Of a DNA stretch of 64,000 nucleotides, positions 37,860-50,772 are shown in pieces; the first letter of the stretch is position 1, and each line of letters opens with the position of its first letter. The notes below the pieces were generated by a model. It was not told the origin of the DNA, searched no databases, and saw only the letters and a list, made by a program, of their open reading frames with translations. Position numbers and translations under genes: made by a program. Source of the stretch: Haplomitrium mnioides (Eukaryota > Marchantiophyta > Haplomitriopsida > Calobryales); NCBI GenBank assembly GCA_049999725.1, contig JBNGIS010020409.1, positions 46,385 through 110,384 on the forward strand, read 5' to 3'.

Positions 37860-37870
37860 GGAGAGGGTGG
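37860..37870 (+). promoter_or_regulatory. Polypurine tract of element C
   Basis: GGAGAGGGTGG, six bases before the 3' LTR. Fits plus-strand primer position. Confidence 0.55.
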
Positions 37871-37876
37871 ATGTCG

Positions 37877-39609
37877 TGTTGTGGTTCGGCAAATGTGTAA
37901 AAAAGTAACAAAAGAAGGGAGAAAATTTATCTTTTTACCACAATTAAATGCAGAGAAAATCAAAGAAGCGACGGGGAAGCACTTTCTAGAATCTTCTAGA
38001 TAATAAAATTTGTATATGTCAGTGCATTGTAGAAGGTGCTTGAGATATAGTGGGTAGAGAAAGGGTCAACCTATTGGCTCTTTGAGGATTCTTTGGATTA
38101 CATCCAAAGATATTTTGCAGATAAAAAAGAAGAGAGAAGAGGCAAAATTCAATTGACAATGATCAACGCTATATCATCAAGAGATACATTGAGGAAGCAC
38201 AAAAGGGTACTAGATCTATTCGAGCAAGGAGGTTTGACAATGGAACTCAAGTTGCTTATTGGTCAAAAATAAGCGATGGACATAGGATTATTTGTCGCTC
38301 CTAACTTTCCTCTTCTGAATCCTTTCTTTGTTGGTTTGCTAATTATTCCTTGATATCATTTTCGACAATGGATTGTGTATTTCTTGAATTCGGTTATGAA
38401 CTCACCTATTCTAGTATTGTTGCCAATTATCACCTATGGGGAGTGATGGTACCTCACGATTTACATTCTAACCTGAATTGAATTGAGTTTTCTTGGGGCT
38501 TCTTCAAAAGAGACTCTGGTTAAATAGTGAATAGTCGGCGTCAAACGATCGAGTGACTTCATTAACTTATTAATTGATCAAGAAAGAAAAATTTTCTTTG
38601 CTATTTCTACCTTCTTCGTGCTCTGTTCCACAAAAGAACTTACTTAGTATTGTTCTCATAGCAAGTAAAAACGGAGTTAACTCTTTTTTAGTAAAAACCC
38701 TTAAAGGAAAAAGAAGAAGGTGTCCAGTTTCATGAAGGTTCCAAGAGTTTCCAGAGTAGGAAAAGTTCAAGCAGGGTAAAGATAAAAATCTTACAAAGAG
38801 TAGCATCCCTCTACACAAAAGTTTGAGTCATTTAGAGTTCTACACATGTACTTATGAGCAAGTAAAGACAAAGGGGTTGAACTGAAGATACCTTCATATT
38901 TTGGGTGATTGTGACATTTCTATGACAATTCTGGAAATCAACCAGAGTAGTATTGGGAAGTTGACAACAAGAGTTATAGTTTCACATCAAATTGCAATGT
39001 ATTTGAAGTTGGGGTCGATCTTTGAGATTTGATTGAGATTGAAGAAACATTCTTGAGGTTCTTGGAAATCAGTTTTCTTTTGGCATTGGATTTATAACTT
39101 TTTTTTTCTTTATACCAAGAGCTGTACAGAAGCTGAAACTTTGTGAAAAGCTAGAGTTGAGTGTGAAGAAGCTTTCAGTGAAATTGCAAGACAAGATCAG
39201 TTGAAACAAAAGAGTTATTACTTGGGGAACTTTATGAGTGTTGGTTTTTTGGTCTTTTAAATAGCAGTTGAGTTTATGTTTGTGAAGAGCATTTCGCTAT
39301 GCATTTCCCATAAAAATTTGTACACAACTACTTTGTTTGGCAACTTTTATGCTACTCTGGGAGTTACAGATCCAAAAATCTAGTAGACCTTACATTATCC
39401 TTGACCAAAATTCAAGTACAAAAGAAGGAAAATTTTCTTACCTTTGTTTTGTTTAAGGGGAATTGAAGCCACAAAGGCAATAAGCACTCAATCTCTACAA
39501 AATTTGCTTTATTTCAGTAGTACAATCATCAAAGCTTCCACCTTTCATATAATCTTCTTCACAACCATATACCCTATGTATTCCTAGACCTAGATTAATG
39601 CCACGTGAC
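37877..39609 (+). mobile_element. 3' LTR of gypsy element C (1.7 kb)
   Basis: Partner of 30237-31979 with scattered substitutions and small indels. Begins TGTTGTGGTTCGGC and ends CCACGTGAC. Followed by ACCAG, the right target duplication, then the leader of element A on the other strand. Confidence 0.9.
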
Positions 39610-39614
39610 ACCAG
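39610..39614 (+). other. Target-site duplication of element C, right copy (ACCAG)
   Basis: Pairs with ACCGG at 30232. On the minus strand, element A gag reads ATG GCC AAT into this site and continues in frame after 30236, which confirms the insertion point. Confidence 0.7.
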
Positions 39615-39877
39615 ATTGGCCATTATAGTGATGGGTGGGGACAATTCTACCCACAATTCAATACCATGTTCCACACTTTGTCTAGCCGTCCTATGCTTCT
39701 TGGTCTAGCACCAACAATTAAGTGTACGTCCTCATGCCAAAAGTTTATGTCCCTTCAAGTTCTATAATCCTTTTGCCAACCGCTCGAACTGCTTTCTCTT
39801 CACAAGAACATAAATTGGTTCCAGGTTGATCTCAGGTTCTTTCAAATCTTTGCTCTCCTTCTAGCACCAAAACTTTA
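39610..39877 (-). pseudogene. gag: Element A gag start codon, leader and primer-binding site
   Basis: Reading leftward: an 8-base spacer (39877-39870), then the primer-binding site TGGTGCTAGAAGGAGAGC at 39869-39852, about 230 bp of untranslated leader, and the gag ATG at 39623-39621. Coding is cut after about four codons by element C and resumes at 30236. The primer-binding site matches that of element 2 with one difference. Confidence 0.75.
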
Positions 39878-42252
39878 TGTCACACCACTTTCTTCACCTT
39901 TAACACCTGAAGATACAATTTAAGAGAGAAAGAGGTGACAAAATATAACAAGGTATTTCACAAGATTTCCCTATAATCCAATTTTCGCTTTTACGTCTTA
40001 ATAGACATACTGTTCACTCTGTGTGCTCACACACTCAAAACCAACCCAAAGAAACCACATACCTGCACTTCCATTCTACTCACAACACCCAACAAACCAG
40101 ATTCATGCAGATCAATCTTTGTAGCATGCCAACAAATCCACTCAAAATCTGATTTCAAGACATCATACATACACTACCCCAAAAAGGGATATGCACAATG
40201 CTATAGTTGAGACCTTAGCAAAGGTCTCTACTTTAGAAGTCTATAGCGGCTAGCTACTTCAACACCCTTGCTCTATCCCTCTCCACACTTCTCTTTCTAT
40301 TGTGTCATGTCTCCATAAAATGTCTACAATTATACCACAATAGAATTAACAAAGTACCAACAGCTAGTGAACACTCTGACACCACCAAAATCACTCATGT
40401 GGCACTTCAGATCTTTGTCCCCACTCACTCACCATGTCCAAATAGTTTATCCACTTCCATTTCTATAAGTCTTTAATTAACTTCCACAAGCTCTCAGCTG
40501 TTGGCCATTCCACTCCACCCAAAGCCTTGGTTGGATAATCCATACAGTGTGTGGACACTAACTCGACCACTTCTACCCTTGTCTCCCTTTGAATGTGAAA
40601 CCAACAATGCTCCTTAACGTTCCTGAGATTGATGCTCTTGTACAAATCAGAGATGAGATGACACCAAGACCCTCCCTTGGCTGCCTCTCACGAATTACAA
40701 GCCGAAAGAATCCTCTTCTCCTCCCAATATTAATTCACCTCCAAATGCTAGTCCGCCTTCAGGAATGAGTACACTTGGATCTCTTGAGCCTCTAGAGCCT
40801 CTTGCCCAGCAATTCTCCATGCCCTTCTACTCCACCTCCACTCTTGATAGCCCTCCCACACGAGTTTACCGCTTCAATTGAAATGTCACTAGAATCTACT
40901 CCCATGTTCTAGCTACTCTCCTTGAACAAAATAATCAACATCAACCCCTCACCACTCAAAGTGAGGTCATCTAGACTCAAAGCTTGTTCTTTCCCCCCTC
41001 ACTTGCTTTTCATTCTCACCCTTGATTGAAAGTACTTGTTCTTCTTCATCCGACAACAATGAGGAGCACCCCGCTCTTTTACTAGTTACAGTGTCCAAGT
41101 GGTTAGCATTCAAAGACTCACATTAGCACTGAACGTTGAGTCAAGTTTTCTTTTGGGCAGCAAGATGGAAACCACGCATATCTGATCCCTATAGCTTTGG
41201 CACTCATTGGTCCAAGGGCACCCACGTTCTCCTCCCTTCTTGATTTGTCCCTCCTTTTATGTGCTAGTTGCTCAAGTGGCAACACGTGTCTTGATTCTTT
41301 ATCGATGACGATGGAGCCTTGTGACAGACCATTTGAATATAATTGAGCCAATAAGGAAAATCGGCATGGTCTAATGAACCTGATCGGTCCCAAGAGTTGC
41401 TCGATGTTGTCTCCAAAAGGGAGGTTGGATCATCTTGTATGACAGAAAAAAGACGAGAACGTATTCAAGGACACTCAAACTCAAAGGTTGACTAAACTTG
41501 ATGAAAAAAGAAAAAACCCGATAAGAGATATCAGAATAGCCAAATAAAAAGAATATGTAAGGTCCAATAGATTTCATTTACCAAAGCGCCGCCCAGTGCC
41601 ATTTTCGACAAGGAAGTTGGACCGTTGTGTTTGACAAAAAAAAGAACAAACTGTATGAAAGAACAATCTCTTCTGATAGTAGGAGACGAATCCTTGATAG
41701 AACTTGATTGGATCTTGTAGATCCTGATAGATCATAGTGGACTCTAGACCTATGGACTATTGCTACCTTCTAGAGGACATTGCATCCTTCTGTCTCTATC
41801 CTTTCTCTTGATTCCAACTGCACCAAGATGGCATTGAGGTCCTCTTTCCATCAAGTCATGCCATGGCCTCAATCGTTGAGAGGTGAGGATGTAATGATCT
41901 GCATTGCCTTGGACTCTCGTCTTGCCTTTGCATCCTTGATTCTGTCTACGCTCACTCATTCCTGACTCCTTTGCAATAGATTCTCTCCCCTTGAAATTGC
42001 ACTCACATAGTCCTCTTATATGCCCTCCCATATTGCATCTGGAGAGCCTCTTCTCCATTCATCATTTGGCTTTCAGCCTCTTTAGTTCAATGCCCTCATT
42101 GATGAGTGGTTGAGGGATTTGTCTTAAGCGATCATATATCTTGAGCCCCACAATGTCCTTGAGATGTGGTCATGCTTGACAATAGACAAATGGCCTAGAA
42201 ATGCTCCTAAATTTGGAAAGTTTCCTATAGTGCCTCAAACCACCAACTCACG
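39878..42252 (-). mobile_element. LTR shared by gypsy elements A (5') and B (3'), 2.4 kb
   Basis: On the minus strand it begins CGTGAGTTGGTGGTTTGAGG (TG decayed to CG) directly after the end of element B pol. It ends GGTGTGACA 8 bases before the element A primer-binding site. It therefore serves as the 3' LTR of B and the 5' LTR of A. A TATA-like ATATAAGAGG lies near 42014. The start aligns with 24596 and the end aligns with the shorter LTRs at 47711 and 59324. Confidence 0.8.
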
Positions 42253-45200
42253 TGACTCCACCTTTCATGCAAAGCGATCATACTTCTTGTTGGCTTAGTT
42301 CCTTGTTGCAATGCATCTTTCTCTTCTCTCTCCTTTATACAACCACTCACTATACATACTATATACAACTCTCTTGCTGAACACTCCTTGTATATGTTGG
42401 GGAACTCATAATGAGTCACCATCATCTCCCTTCCATCTTTGTTTTTGGTGATATACATCTTCAGGCGATGATAATGTACCCGATTAGTGATCCTTCCTTC
42501 TTCCAAGGTCTTCACCTTTCCAGTCCCGTTCTAATGAAGCTTCTTAAGCACAAAAGGTCCTATCCATCTAGTGTGCAACTTCCTTGGAAATTGTACAAGT
42601 CTGCTATGATTCAATAATGCCACATCCCCGTCATGAATATCCATTGTCTTGAGCTTCTTGTCATGTTGCCTCTTTCACAACTCTTGTTGGTGTTCGGCCA
42701 AGCCTTGGGCTTGCACTCTAATCTCTTCCAATGCCTCTAGCTAATGTACTCATTCTATTGTGCTCTGGTCCTCCGCCAGCCTCTTCTTCTAAAATACCCT
42801 CATCATTGCCACCTTGAATTCTACCAGTACTAGCACATGTTGCTCGAAGGCAAGGGAATAAGAGCAATGGCCCGTTGTGGTCTTGTATGCTAGATTTAAA
42901 GGTGTGGGTGGCTGTCAGCAACTTCATGTCCCGATTTTCCTTGTTGGCTAACACAGTTTTGCTAAGAGTTTTGCCCATGATCCCATTCGCTCTCTGTGTC
43001 AACCCATTGACCTTGGGATGATAGGCCGTAGTGTGGCATTGCTTTATCACGTAGGTGCTAGTTGAATCGTGAATCACCTAATTGATGAAATTCAGGCATT
43101 GGTTGCTTACCAATTTCACCGATGCCCCAAACTTGCAAAATAACTGCTTGTAAAGGAAGGTTGCCACCGTTTTGCCTCTATCTTTTTTCGTGGCCCTCAC
43201 CTCAACCAACTTGAGGGCATAACCTAAGGCCACAAAATGTACATATTTCCCTTGCATGTGGATGGAACAATTGGCTCAATGAAATTGATGCCACACTTCT
43301 CAAAAGGTGCCCAAGGAAGGATCAGAACTAACGGGTGATGCTCAGAAGCTACAGGTTTCCCCATTCTCTAGCAAGAGTCATACTTCTTCACAAAGAAGTA
43401 AACATCCATGTAAAGAGTCGACCACAAGTAACTTGCGTCGAGCAGCTTACATACTATGGTGTCAACTGCAAAGTTGCCTCCCACTTCTTCTCCATGCATT
43501 GTCCTCATTACCACCAAGGCTTGGTTATGTTTCAAACACCTCGCGATGATGTCGTCCATCACTTGCTTGTGTAGTACTCCTTTCACCAATACACACGGCT
43601 TTACCTTTTGATGAAAAATTTCTGCAATTTCACTATTGCTTCTCTTGGGTAATTGGTTTGGAAGAAGAAAGTGGATGATCTCGACATATTTTATGGGCTT
43701 CCCTTCTATGACAATGACATGAAATAGATCTTCATTTGGATAGCTCATTCACCCCCTCCGCATTAACCGGGTCATGCACCAGTGAGAAGAAATCTGCATT
43801 GTAGTGCCTCTTCCCTGGCTTGACTCACACCTCAAAGTCAAATTCCTACAAGAGGAGCATCTACGTTGCAATTCTCTTCATCATATCTAGTTTGTTTACC
43901 ATATGCTTTAGGGCATTGTGGTTCATATGAGAGATCACCTTGTAATAGAGGAGATAATGTCTGAATTTCTTTACAAAGTAGATGGTCCCCAAGGATTCCC
44001 GATTGGTTGAAGAAATGTTTTTCTCCACATAAGACAACAACCTGCTTGCAAAGTAAATGGGATGGTCCCCACCTTCCTCGTCCAACTCGCTGAGTATTGT
44101 CGCCATGCAGAAGCTTGATACGTCAATCATGAACTGAAATTCCTTCTCCCATCCAAGTAGCACAAGCACTGGTGCATTAGAGAGTTTCCTCTTCAGCTCA
44201 TTGAAACTAGCTAGCCTCTTGGATGTGGGCTCAAAGTTGCTGCCCCCTTTTGTCATTTGTATGAGGGGTTATGCACAAGTACAAATTGGGCAATAAATCT
44301 CCCAGAAAACCATGCACCTCTTTTAGATTTGTGGGAAAGGACACCCTCATTCAGACGTTGACCTTCTCTTGGTCCACCTCCATTCCTTAGTGGGATATTT
44401 TGTGGCCTATGAGCACTCTGAAGAAGCATTTCTCTAGATACAACTTGTAGTCCCGTCTCCCAGCAATGCTGGAAAGTGAGCCTCAAATCCTTCTCATGAT
44501 CATAGATCTCCCTCTAAACCACAAAGTCATCGATGAAAATCTCGAAAATCTTTCTCAAGTAACCATGGAAGATATTCATCATCATCCTTTGAAATGTTCT
44601 GAGCACATTGCAAAGTCTGAAGGGCATCCGGCAAATACCGCCCATTGTGTGGTGAATGCCATCTTCAACTGGTGTTCCTATCTTATTCAAACCTGATTTT
44701 ACCCCAAGTACTCGCTTATAAAGCTAAATACATCCTATCCGACCACTAAATCCAGCACTACGTTTGTGGAAAGAAAAGGGTAGTGATCTTTTTTTGTTGC
44801 CTCATTCAGCTTTCAAAAGGCTTGGCATACTAGGATCTTCTACTTCCTATCCAGCCCCATCTTCTTGGGCACCACAACCAATAGTGATATCCATTTGTTG
44901 TTCAACACAGAGTAGATGCAACCAGCCTCCAACAACTTGTCGACCTCCTCTTTCACCATAAGGGAGAATATGGAATTCAATCGATATTGGCGTTGCCTTA
45001 CTAGCACAATTGTGGGTTCCATGTCAATGCAATGTTCCCCTAACTCTCTTGGGACTACTTTCAGGTCTGCATGACTCCATGCAAAGACATTGCTAAAATT
45101 TATGAGGGTCTGAACCAAGGCTTGCTCCATAGATACCAGTAAGCCACCTTCTACTTGGAATTTTGGCCCTTATAGATGATCTTCTCTCTATGTAGGGCTG

Positions 45201-46300
45201 CTCTTACCACCCCCACTTCATTTCTCTAGATCGTGTTTTACTCCTCTTCAAATATTGCCAACTGCAATCCTCCTTACATGGGGTTGGAATTAAGAGGTGG
45301 CATCTTTGTTCTTGTTCCACTTTCTTCTTGGGTGTGCGTGCAAATTGGCCTAGACCCCCCTTTTAGCTTGAGTTCAGCCATCTCATTCCCCACAAACTTT
45401 CCAATAGTCTCCTCTACACTAGATTCTGCTGCCATGCTCCCTGTCAACAATATCTTGTTGATTGCTACGATCCCTTCTTCTAGTAGATCCTCTCTTGTGG
45501 CCTCACTAACCATCAAAACCCACAAATGGTACTATATGTCCTCTTCCTCTGACCATTCATTGTCATAATCTACTGTAGTTTGTGTCTCCCCTAGAGGCAA
45601 CATTGATCCACAATGCACTACCGTTCTTTTTGACTTGAACACTAAGATAGCATTCCTGCCATTGTGCGTGACTTGGGCCCCATGCAACCAAGGTCTCCCT
45701 ATCAATACAGGGTTAGGAGATGCCTAGGCTGGCCATATCACTTGATAATTCAGCCTGAATTCTTTGCGCTCGTTGGTGGTGGGTACCACAGGTGAGCTCC
45801 TAGGAGCTTGATCTATGACCCATCGACCAACCTCATGATCTAAGTGGTATGTTGAAATTACTTGAATCCCAATTGGTGTGCAATCTCCTTAATAATGATG
45901 TTGACCTCTACTCCCCTATTCACTTGTTCGAAAGAGAGTGTACACCAATGAATATGGATATCAATTTATGGGGCTCCTTCATCCTCACATACCTGTCTCA
46001 ACCAGTTGAAGTGCCTACCTACAGTAACTTTTCCCACCTCTTAGACCTTATGAGAAGCTCTCTCTATTGACTCCTATACAATGGGCTATGCTTGATCAAT
46101 TGCCCCAATGTGGCCTTGACTGGGTAGTCCCAGACATCTACTTGAATGTTGTAGAGAACGGGTTTTCCAGCTTCTACGGTGGTGGTCACCAACTCCTTGA
46201 ATTCTTGGGGCTTTTTTGATGCTTGTTGCCTTGGGACCTCCTTCAAGGTCTCTTTGGCCACCTTGTTTTCTTCTGTTGCAATTCATCACCTTCAAATGGC
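42253..46300 (-). pseudogene. pol: Ty3/gypsy element B pol, degenerate
   Basis: Leftward order: protease-like region (about 46300-45600; VNRGVEVNII where an Asp is expected), a variable region (45525-45270), reverse transcriptase (45130-44260; the catalytic motif is intact as IFIDDF near 44535), RNase H (44256-43760; FRHYLLYYKVISHMNHNALK) and integrase (43748-42500). The integrase includes the core segment TTAYHPKVNGLTQRANGIMG near 43035. Stops and frameshifts are scattered throughout. Sequence and layout closely parallel element A. Confidence 0.88.
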
Positions 46301-46930
46301 TCTACAACTATTCTTGCTGCTTGGCATAGAACCATCTGGGATTATCGATCTTATAATCAGAATTGCTAAGAGATGGTTTCCTTTGGGCCATAGACTTCTT
46401 GGCCTCTTGCCCTTAGCTGCGCTTGTCCTTCTTTCTGAAATTGGTTCTTGATTGGGAAATCACCCTATAGCAATCTTCTAGTGTTGGGGTCTCCCAATCT
46501 GGCAGCTCAGCTGTCTCTTCTTCCGGCTCACACTTGGCTCTTGTCTCCCACTCCACGGACATCAAATTCATGGTGGTGGTGGTAGGGGATTTATGCATGA
46601 AGTCAAGGCTATTTTTGACCTCTTGTTAAGCAAGAAATTCATAGCTACATACCCCTCCTTGCATTGGAAACAAAGTGCATTTGGCTGCCCATGGTTATGG
46701 TTTTGTGGCTCAGAACAATTTGGAGAGATGTGACTTGGCTGGCTATAATTCCAGCATCCCATGATGGTTGTTTGAGGTGGTCTATTGGCAATCCAGCCAC
46801 TAAATTGTCCTGCTCCTATTCCCACAGGTCTGCTCAACATTGTGCAGGTTTGCCGTTGAATTGGTATACTGTCTCTTAGGCCTCCTCTTGCTTATGCTCG
46901 ACTTTTTCATGCAGGTACTACGGGGGGTTT
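46301..46930 (-). pseudogene. gag: Element B gag, C-terminal remnant
   Basis: Only the nucleocapsid part survives: a zinc knuckle CWNYGQPSHISPNC-like segment (second Cys now Tyr, about 46765), CFQCKEGYVAMN with a one-residue deletion (about 46675), and a linker to protease (ELPDWETPTLEDCYRVI, about 46490). Capsid, leader and primer-binding site are missing. The junction near 46930 leads straight into LTR-like sequence. Confidence 0.75.
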
Positions 46931-46954
46931 GTTGGCCTGGTTTGGCCTAGATAA

Positions 46955-47710
46955 AGTCAACAAAACACCCAAGTACCCTCTTCCAAACCCGATTTAGTCA
47001 AAGTTTGAGATTCTTTGTCGTTGGAGGGGCCTATGCAATGCTATCTTCCCCTAATGCCTGTTGTTTGAACTGTTTGCTGTTGTTTAGTTCCCCAATTCTA
47101 CTTTATTGCAATTTTCTCTCCTAGTGACTCCAGGGATTGCACACCCTACAAGTGGCTACAATTTACAACTCAATCTCTTCTCCTACACTCACACATGCAT
47201 TCCAACTCTACGTTGCTAGTTTTCTATGCCAACAATCAACAGAAAGTAATCACACTACCCTTACTGCAGCCTTTGAGTCCTCTTGAGTTTTGATGAGCCT
47301 TCTACCCACCAAGGAGAGTAGTGTTGTTGATGTTTGATCAGCTTCCCTCCATCCTCCACACCTGTATTTTTGCACAAGCCCACTCACTCACACAATAAGC
47401 AATGGATATTTTAGCCTTCGTCATCTAGAGAGCTTCAATTATTACTCCCTAGCTAGGGGGATGGCGCTCTACTCCACCGGTCACACACTCCATTCTTGTT
47501 GCCTCTCCTGATGCCCACTCCCCTTCCAAGGAACCGCCACTTCATAGGCTAGCTTGCAGCAAACAGGAAACCAAAACCTTCCTATAGAATTAAGCCTTGC
47601 ACTCAAGTTGAGCAAACCCTCTCTGGCAAGCAAGGGGAATCTTCACACTAATTGGTTGCAGATTCCAATCTCCACTCCAGCTCTCTGGAGGGTTTGGAGT
47701 CAAGAATTCC
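46955..47710 (-). mobile_element. Diverged partial LTR, probably element B 5' LTR
   Basis: Several blocks align in order with the LTR to its right. The ACAACACCCAAGTA-like block near 46965 matches 47875, CACTTTATTGCAA-like near 47100 matches 47940, and CTAGCTAGGGGGATGGCGCT near 47450 matches 48275. Its 3' end (left) is missing together with the gag start. Its right end abuts the next LTR. Confidence 0.6.
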
Positions 47711-48661
47711 TATCAGCCTCTTCTCCTCGTCCTTACAACCTTGAGATGCAATTTTGGAGAGAAAGGGTGACACAATATCACAGAGCTCTTTTGTGAGATG
47801 GCTCCAGGACCGTATTTACCGCTTCTACGTTTTATCTTCTTCTACTTCACTTTATACGCACACCTACACAACACAACCCCCAAGTAATCCTTTCCTTACT
47901 CAACATCCAGATAATGAGTAATGAATGCCAACCTGCTGTCCACTTTATTGCAAAGTTTAAGCTCCAATCCCTCCACGGGCTTCGGAGATTTTGACAGGCC
48001 TTGCTCCAAAATGTAACAATTACGACTACACTCTTAAATAGAAAATTCACAATTCTACTACTACTATCTTTAGCCAAACAAACTCTTTGAATTGTGTGTT
48101 CACAATTCTCCAGCCCTTATTGCTCCAATACTCTGCTCACTGTCTGTCTTTCAGCCTTTTGTTATCATTGCCAATGCCTCCCTCTAGTGTATTTTCAACC
48201 TTGCAACTCCACACTCACACACAACAGATAGATAGATTCACCTCCATTGTCTAGAGGGCTTAGAGTTATTACTCCTCAGCTAGGGAGATGGTGCTTTCTG
48301 CCACCGGTAACCCACACTCCACCCTTATTGCCCCACCTGCTGTGCACTCCCCTTCGAAGAGATGGAAGCCTCTCGGGTTGCCTGCGACGGTTAGGGAACC
48401 GATCTCAAAATATTGAATTTGCCTTACATCACCTATGTGGTGCTATAATCTGCTAGAGCTGACCCTCTGTGGTTAGCAGAGGGGATAGTCCCACTAGATG
48501 ATGCAGTTCTCAATTGAAACCTCAACTTGCTAGTCTTCTTTTGATAGAGTAACAACCTACCAACGCTAGGCATGTGGGTGCAAATGACTAAAGAAGTGGC
48601 GCTCCTCGTGAGTATCCCTATTGCTTGGGCAAATACACCCCACACTAGAGCTTCATGCTCT
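47711..48661 (-). mobile_element. Solo-like LTR of the D family (0.95 kb)
   Basis: This is collinear with 59324-60303 at high similarity (for example GGAGATTTTGACAGGCCTTG in both). It starts on the minus strand near TGTGGGGTGTATTTGCCC and ends near 47711. No primer-binding site follows its left end, so it is not acting as a 5' LTR here. Confidence 0.75.
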
Positions 48662-50772
48662 CAGTTGGGTCCAACTTGCCGGTTTGTGACTTTGATGTTG
48701 AGTGCACATTTAAGATGAGAGGGGGGCTGAAGTGTGGCTGCACTCATCAATACACAACAATTTCTACAACACTCAACAAAAATGTAAGTACTCAAATCAA
48801 TATTTGGAAATTTCCAACTCTTTACTCCAAATCTTCTCACACACACATCACTCTTGCTCTCACCCTTCCAACTCTCAACACACTCCTCAGTATATGGAGA
48901 ACCCCTCCTCAAGTGCTTGCCCTCCAATGCGTCTCCAAAGTAACTCCTCCAAGAGCTCCTCCAAGTGCTTCTCCAAGTCTCAAGTCTCCAAGTGTAGAAT
49001 GAGGTCCCCAAAAAGAGAGGGTGTAATGAGGTCCCTTCTCTCTCTCCTCCTCCTCATTATATACTAACTAGAAAGTAACTAGGAGTAAAACTAGATATTC
49101 TATCACCCTAGGTAAAGAATCTAAGGTGATAAACTCTCCAAATATTAAATCCTACTTATAGTCCTAAAGTATCTCCACCTTTTGTTTTCTTCTTCAAGAA
49201 GAAGCTTCTCATTTGGAGCTTCTCTTGTCAAAGAATGTATACAAGTTGTCCTATACTTTTATCCTTGTATTTATCCCTACAAACAATTCCTAAAATGATG
49301 CCTCGAGATTCCCTCAAAGAATAAGTCAAAGAGCAATTTGACTTTTCTTGACTTTTCTCCTCTTTAGTCTATTCTAGAAGAATCTCTATAAAATCCTTAA
49401 TACTTAATCAATTTGCCTGTACTATAGCTCGTTGGAAAGCTTGTTAAATAGGCTTTCTACCCATATAATAAAATTTGTATTTTCTAATATCTAGATACTC
49501 TTTGTTTTGGCTTTTCTGTATAGCACTATTACAACTTTGACCGGTTATAACTCCCGGTTTACAAATGATTTTTCACTTCTGTAAATTTATACTAGTTACT
49601 ATAACAATATAATATACTCCTATAAAATATCAGACCCTAAACATTTCTAATAAGAACATTATTAACTCTGTACACATATTAAAGAAAACCGATCAAATCT
49701 AAGTTTCTCCTAATAACTTCTAAGTCTTCTCCATACTTCATCAAAATGCATCCCATTCTATGACAGGGCACTAATCTCATTAAAATTCTCTCAAACATCT
49801 CATGCCTTCACAGACCAAGGGGAGACAAGGCATTTCTACACTGACCTGGCATTGAACTCGTTATACTATTTGACATCTATGTGTGACTTTGACGTCAGAC
49901 ACCTACCCGTTTTTATCTACTCCCATAGTGCACGATCTTGATTCATCTGTCTATGCACCAACGCATACTCCAGTGATTTTGACTCCTCTCCTAACAACGA
50001 CATAGGCACATATATCTTCGGTGAGAGACACTTCCACACAGACTGCTACACGTATCTATATCAACATTCAATGGAAGGGAAACTTGCATCTTATCACTTC
50101 AAGTTCATTCACTATATTTTCCAAAATGCCAAGGTTCAATCTTCTCAACCCACCTCTTGCTTTTTTTTGATTGATTCTTTTCTCTTCTAAGCAAATCTAA
50201 CCCTCCAAGGGGACACACTCTTTGATACTGAAATATTTTTGGCAGAGACTACAAGCGACTCATACTAACCAGAAACCTTGACCTGTGTTACCTCCACAAG
50301 CAAAACCCACTATCTAGCCATACCTAGAACACTTCTTATCTCTACTTTTTTCTAGAATCAGTGTTGTAGAGCGACACAACAACAATCGAGGGAACTAGGC
50401 TCATACACGGAAAAGTTCTTGGAGGACACACTACAGGCCTACCAACAGGAGTAGATACACATCCATATAGGGCAGTCTCTTTATCTATTAGCAATATCAA
50501 TTTCTCAAATTGTTTTTTGGTAGTAAATACCAATACACTTGCATTCAATCGATTCTTTCCTATTTTTCATTTCAGATTTTCATTTTTCTGCTTAAAGCAG
50601 AAAACATAAACATGTACATGGGTTTGTGATCAACCAAATTTCAAATCGATCACCAACCTGTACAAAGTACAGAACAGTCGTTGCCCTAACCCAACCGCTA
50701 CATTGACCAGATATTCTGGTTCACCTCACTTATTCATAGGTATTCCCAAAAAAATAGAGCATAGACCTGCAA
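48662..50772. other. Unassigned AT-rich sequence before copia
   Basis: I find no supported gene. 48880-49010 is a CTCC/CAAG-rich low-complexity stretch that produces chance Ser/Trp/Arg-rich frames on both strands. Part of 49000-50600 could be a copia LTR, but no second copy exists in the window to define it. Confidence 0.5.

Noticed and set aside
40209-40228. Short perfect inverted repeat GAGACCTT-AGCA-AAGGTCTC
   Set aside because: An 8-base stem in an LTR is not enough to call a small RNA or terminator.
48661-49067. Overlapping Ser/Trp/Arg-rich frames on both strands
   Set aside because: The DNA is a low-complexity CTCC/CAAG repeat, which opens frames by composition alone.
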